Of a DNA stretch of 64,000 bases, positions 63,378 through 64,000 are shown in pieces. This DNA is from Deltaproteobacteria bacterium (GTDB taxonomy: Bacteria; Desulfobacterota; Desulfuromonadia; Geobacterales; Geobacteraceae). The translations under genes and the position numbers were made by a program. The notes beneath the pieces were generated by a model. It searched no databases. It was not told the DNA's origin and was given only the letters and a program-made list of their open reading frames with translations. Each line of letters starts with the position of its first letter. Within the stretch, counting starts at the first letter, position 1. The stretch is from contig SBEG01000003.1 in NCBI GenBank assembly GCA_009668975.1, positions 1 to 64,000 of the forward strand, in the 5' to 3' direction.

Positions 63378-63869
63378 GTGACGGAAATGGCGACTCGATT
63401 CAAACCCGGGAAAATTCATGACGTTGTGGTCAGGCCCTTGACGAAGTTCCTTGACGACAGGGGCTGGCTTGCGGAGCTGTTTCGATACGACGAGCTTGAG
63501 GGGCAGATGCTTCCGGTCATGTCCTACCTGTCCATGACCAAGCCGGGGATTGCCCGCGGCCCCCATGAGCATCTGGCGCAAACGGATTTTTTCTGTTTTC
63601 TCGGCCCGTCGAATTTCAAGATTTATCTCTGGGATGCCCGCTCCGATTCGCCGACTTTCGGCGTCAGCCAGAGTTTTTATGCCGGGCTGGATTCCCCGAG
63701 GATGGTCATCGTTCCTCCCGGAGTTGTCCATGCCTATAAGAATGTCGGGATTGAAAACGGCTTGGTGTTCAATGCCCCTGATGCGCTCTATGCCGGTGAA
63801 GGGAAGCAGGCTCCCGTTGATGAAATCCGTCACGAAGAGGCGGAAGGCTCGCCATTTTCTCTCGACTGA
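63378..63869 (+). CDS. dTDP-4-dehydrorhamnose 3,5-epimerase-like cupin
   Basis: 163 aa, GTG start with AAGGAG seven bases upstream, right after rfbA. The beta-helix cupin with RGPHEHLAQTDFFCFLGPSNFKIYLWD and PPGVVHAYKNVG matches the RmlC family, but it is shorter than typical RmlC (about 180 aa) and lacks the RGLHYQ form of the catalytic motif. It may be an epimerase of another dTDP-sugar. Confidence 0.75.
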   Translation: MTEMATRFKPGKIHDVVVRPLTKFLDDRGWLAELFRYDELEGQMLPVMSYLSMTKPGIARGPHEHLAQTDFFCFLGPSNFKIYLWDARSDSPTFGVSQSFYAGLDSPRMVIVPPGVVHAYKNVGIENGLVFNAPDALYAGEGKQAPVDEIRHEEAEGSPFSLD

Positions 63870-63941
63870 TGACAGTTTTTCAAAGGAATTAACGTGATGT
63901 GGGGGAGGGGATGATTCTCCTCCCTTCGCTGTTTTGAAATA

Positions 63942-64000
63942 ATGATCAATTTTATCAGGAAACACAACATTCGTATCGTAGCCGGGGTGGCTCTGCTGGC
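63942..64000 (+). CDS. Start of a membrane protein, probably mreC (partial)
   Basis: The first 19 codons read MINFIRKHNIRIVAGVALL, a short basic leader then a membrane segment, cut by the window end. In the syntenic Geobacter locus an MreC-like gene follows at about this point, but the fragment alone cannot show it. Confidence 0.4.
   Translation, partial: MINFIRKHNIRIVAGVALL

Overview
The window looks like the chromosome of a Geobacter-type bacterium (Desulfuromonadales/Geobacterales). The order purC, ppiD, mreB, glycosyltransferase, gmhA, a deoxyhypusine-synthase-like gene, hldE, gmhB, rfbA, rfbC-like at 53.6-63.9 kb is one I recall from Geobacter. Other pointers are two GEMM-class cyclic-dinucleotide riboswitches (one of the cGAMP type), a selenocysteine rhodanese, and an NO/O2-defence pair (RIC plus flavodiiron protein). 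No tRNA, rRNA, CRISPR array, transposase or phage gene was recognised.

Layout. (1) 0.1-1.1 kb: a small zinc-ribbon protein and an FMN-reductase-like flavoprotein. (2) 1.2-20.5 kb, all minus strand: thirteen genes, twelve of them encoding proteins with an export signal. They encode a bacterial phospholipase-B-like Ntn hydrolase, a periplasmic YgeA-like racemase, five members of one unnamed secreted family in two subfamilies (A and B, arranged as two A-B pairs plus a solo A), a Zn-dependent phospholipase-C-like protein, a distant relative of A/B, a Cys-rich protein, a beta-propeller-like protein, a cytosolic ThDP enzyme and a C39-like peptidase with adhesion-type repeats. A GEMM riboswitch with an intrinsic terminator (20.68-20.80 kb) precedes the first gene. 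A second copy of the flavoprotein at 21.2 kb brackets the cluster and shares a 263-nt perfectly identical tract with the first. (3) 21.8-24.7 kb: a decayed AT-rich zone with a DUF4388 pseudogene, an FkbM methyltransferase and copies of a 33-bp palindrome. (4) 24.7-33.5 kb: PQQ-type sugar dehydrogenase lipoprotein, YHS protein, aldehyde dehydrogenase, an outer-membrane barrel behind a cGAMP-type riboswitch, AsmA, and the Sec-rhodanese. (5) 33.5-40.8 kb: GNAT, a FEN-RNase HI fusion, DbpA helicase, M24 peptidase, FprA and RIC. (6) 40.8-46.1 kb: a TetR-controlled MacB-like efflux operon whose permease is frameshifted. (7) 46.3-53.6 kb: rRNA methyltransferase, a rhodanese/MauE-like pair, a PatB-type C-S lyase with a Cys-rich leader ORF, an attenuator and an apparently non-canonical start, a MutY-like glycosylase, a zinc-ribbon protein, a SLOG protein and an O-methyltransferase. 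(8) 53.6-64 kb: purC, ppiD, mreB and the ADP-heptose / dTDP-sugar genes, ending in the first codons of a probable mreC.

How it works together. The strongest candidate for an undescribed system is region 2: a c-di-GMP-type RNA switch in front of about 19 kb of exported lipid-, peptide- and amino-acid-acting proteins together with an expanded family of unknown secreted proteins. Region 8 is ordinary envelope and cell-shape biology. Region 7 may hold a cysteine-sensing attenuator. The domain assignments come from motif recognition in the translated sequence; no database search was possible.
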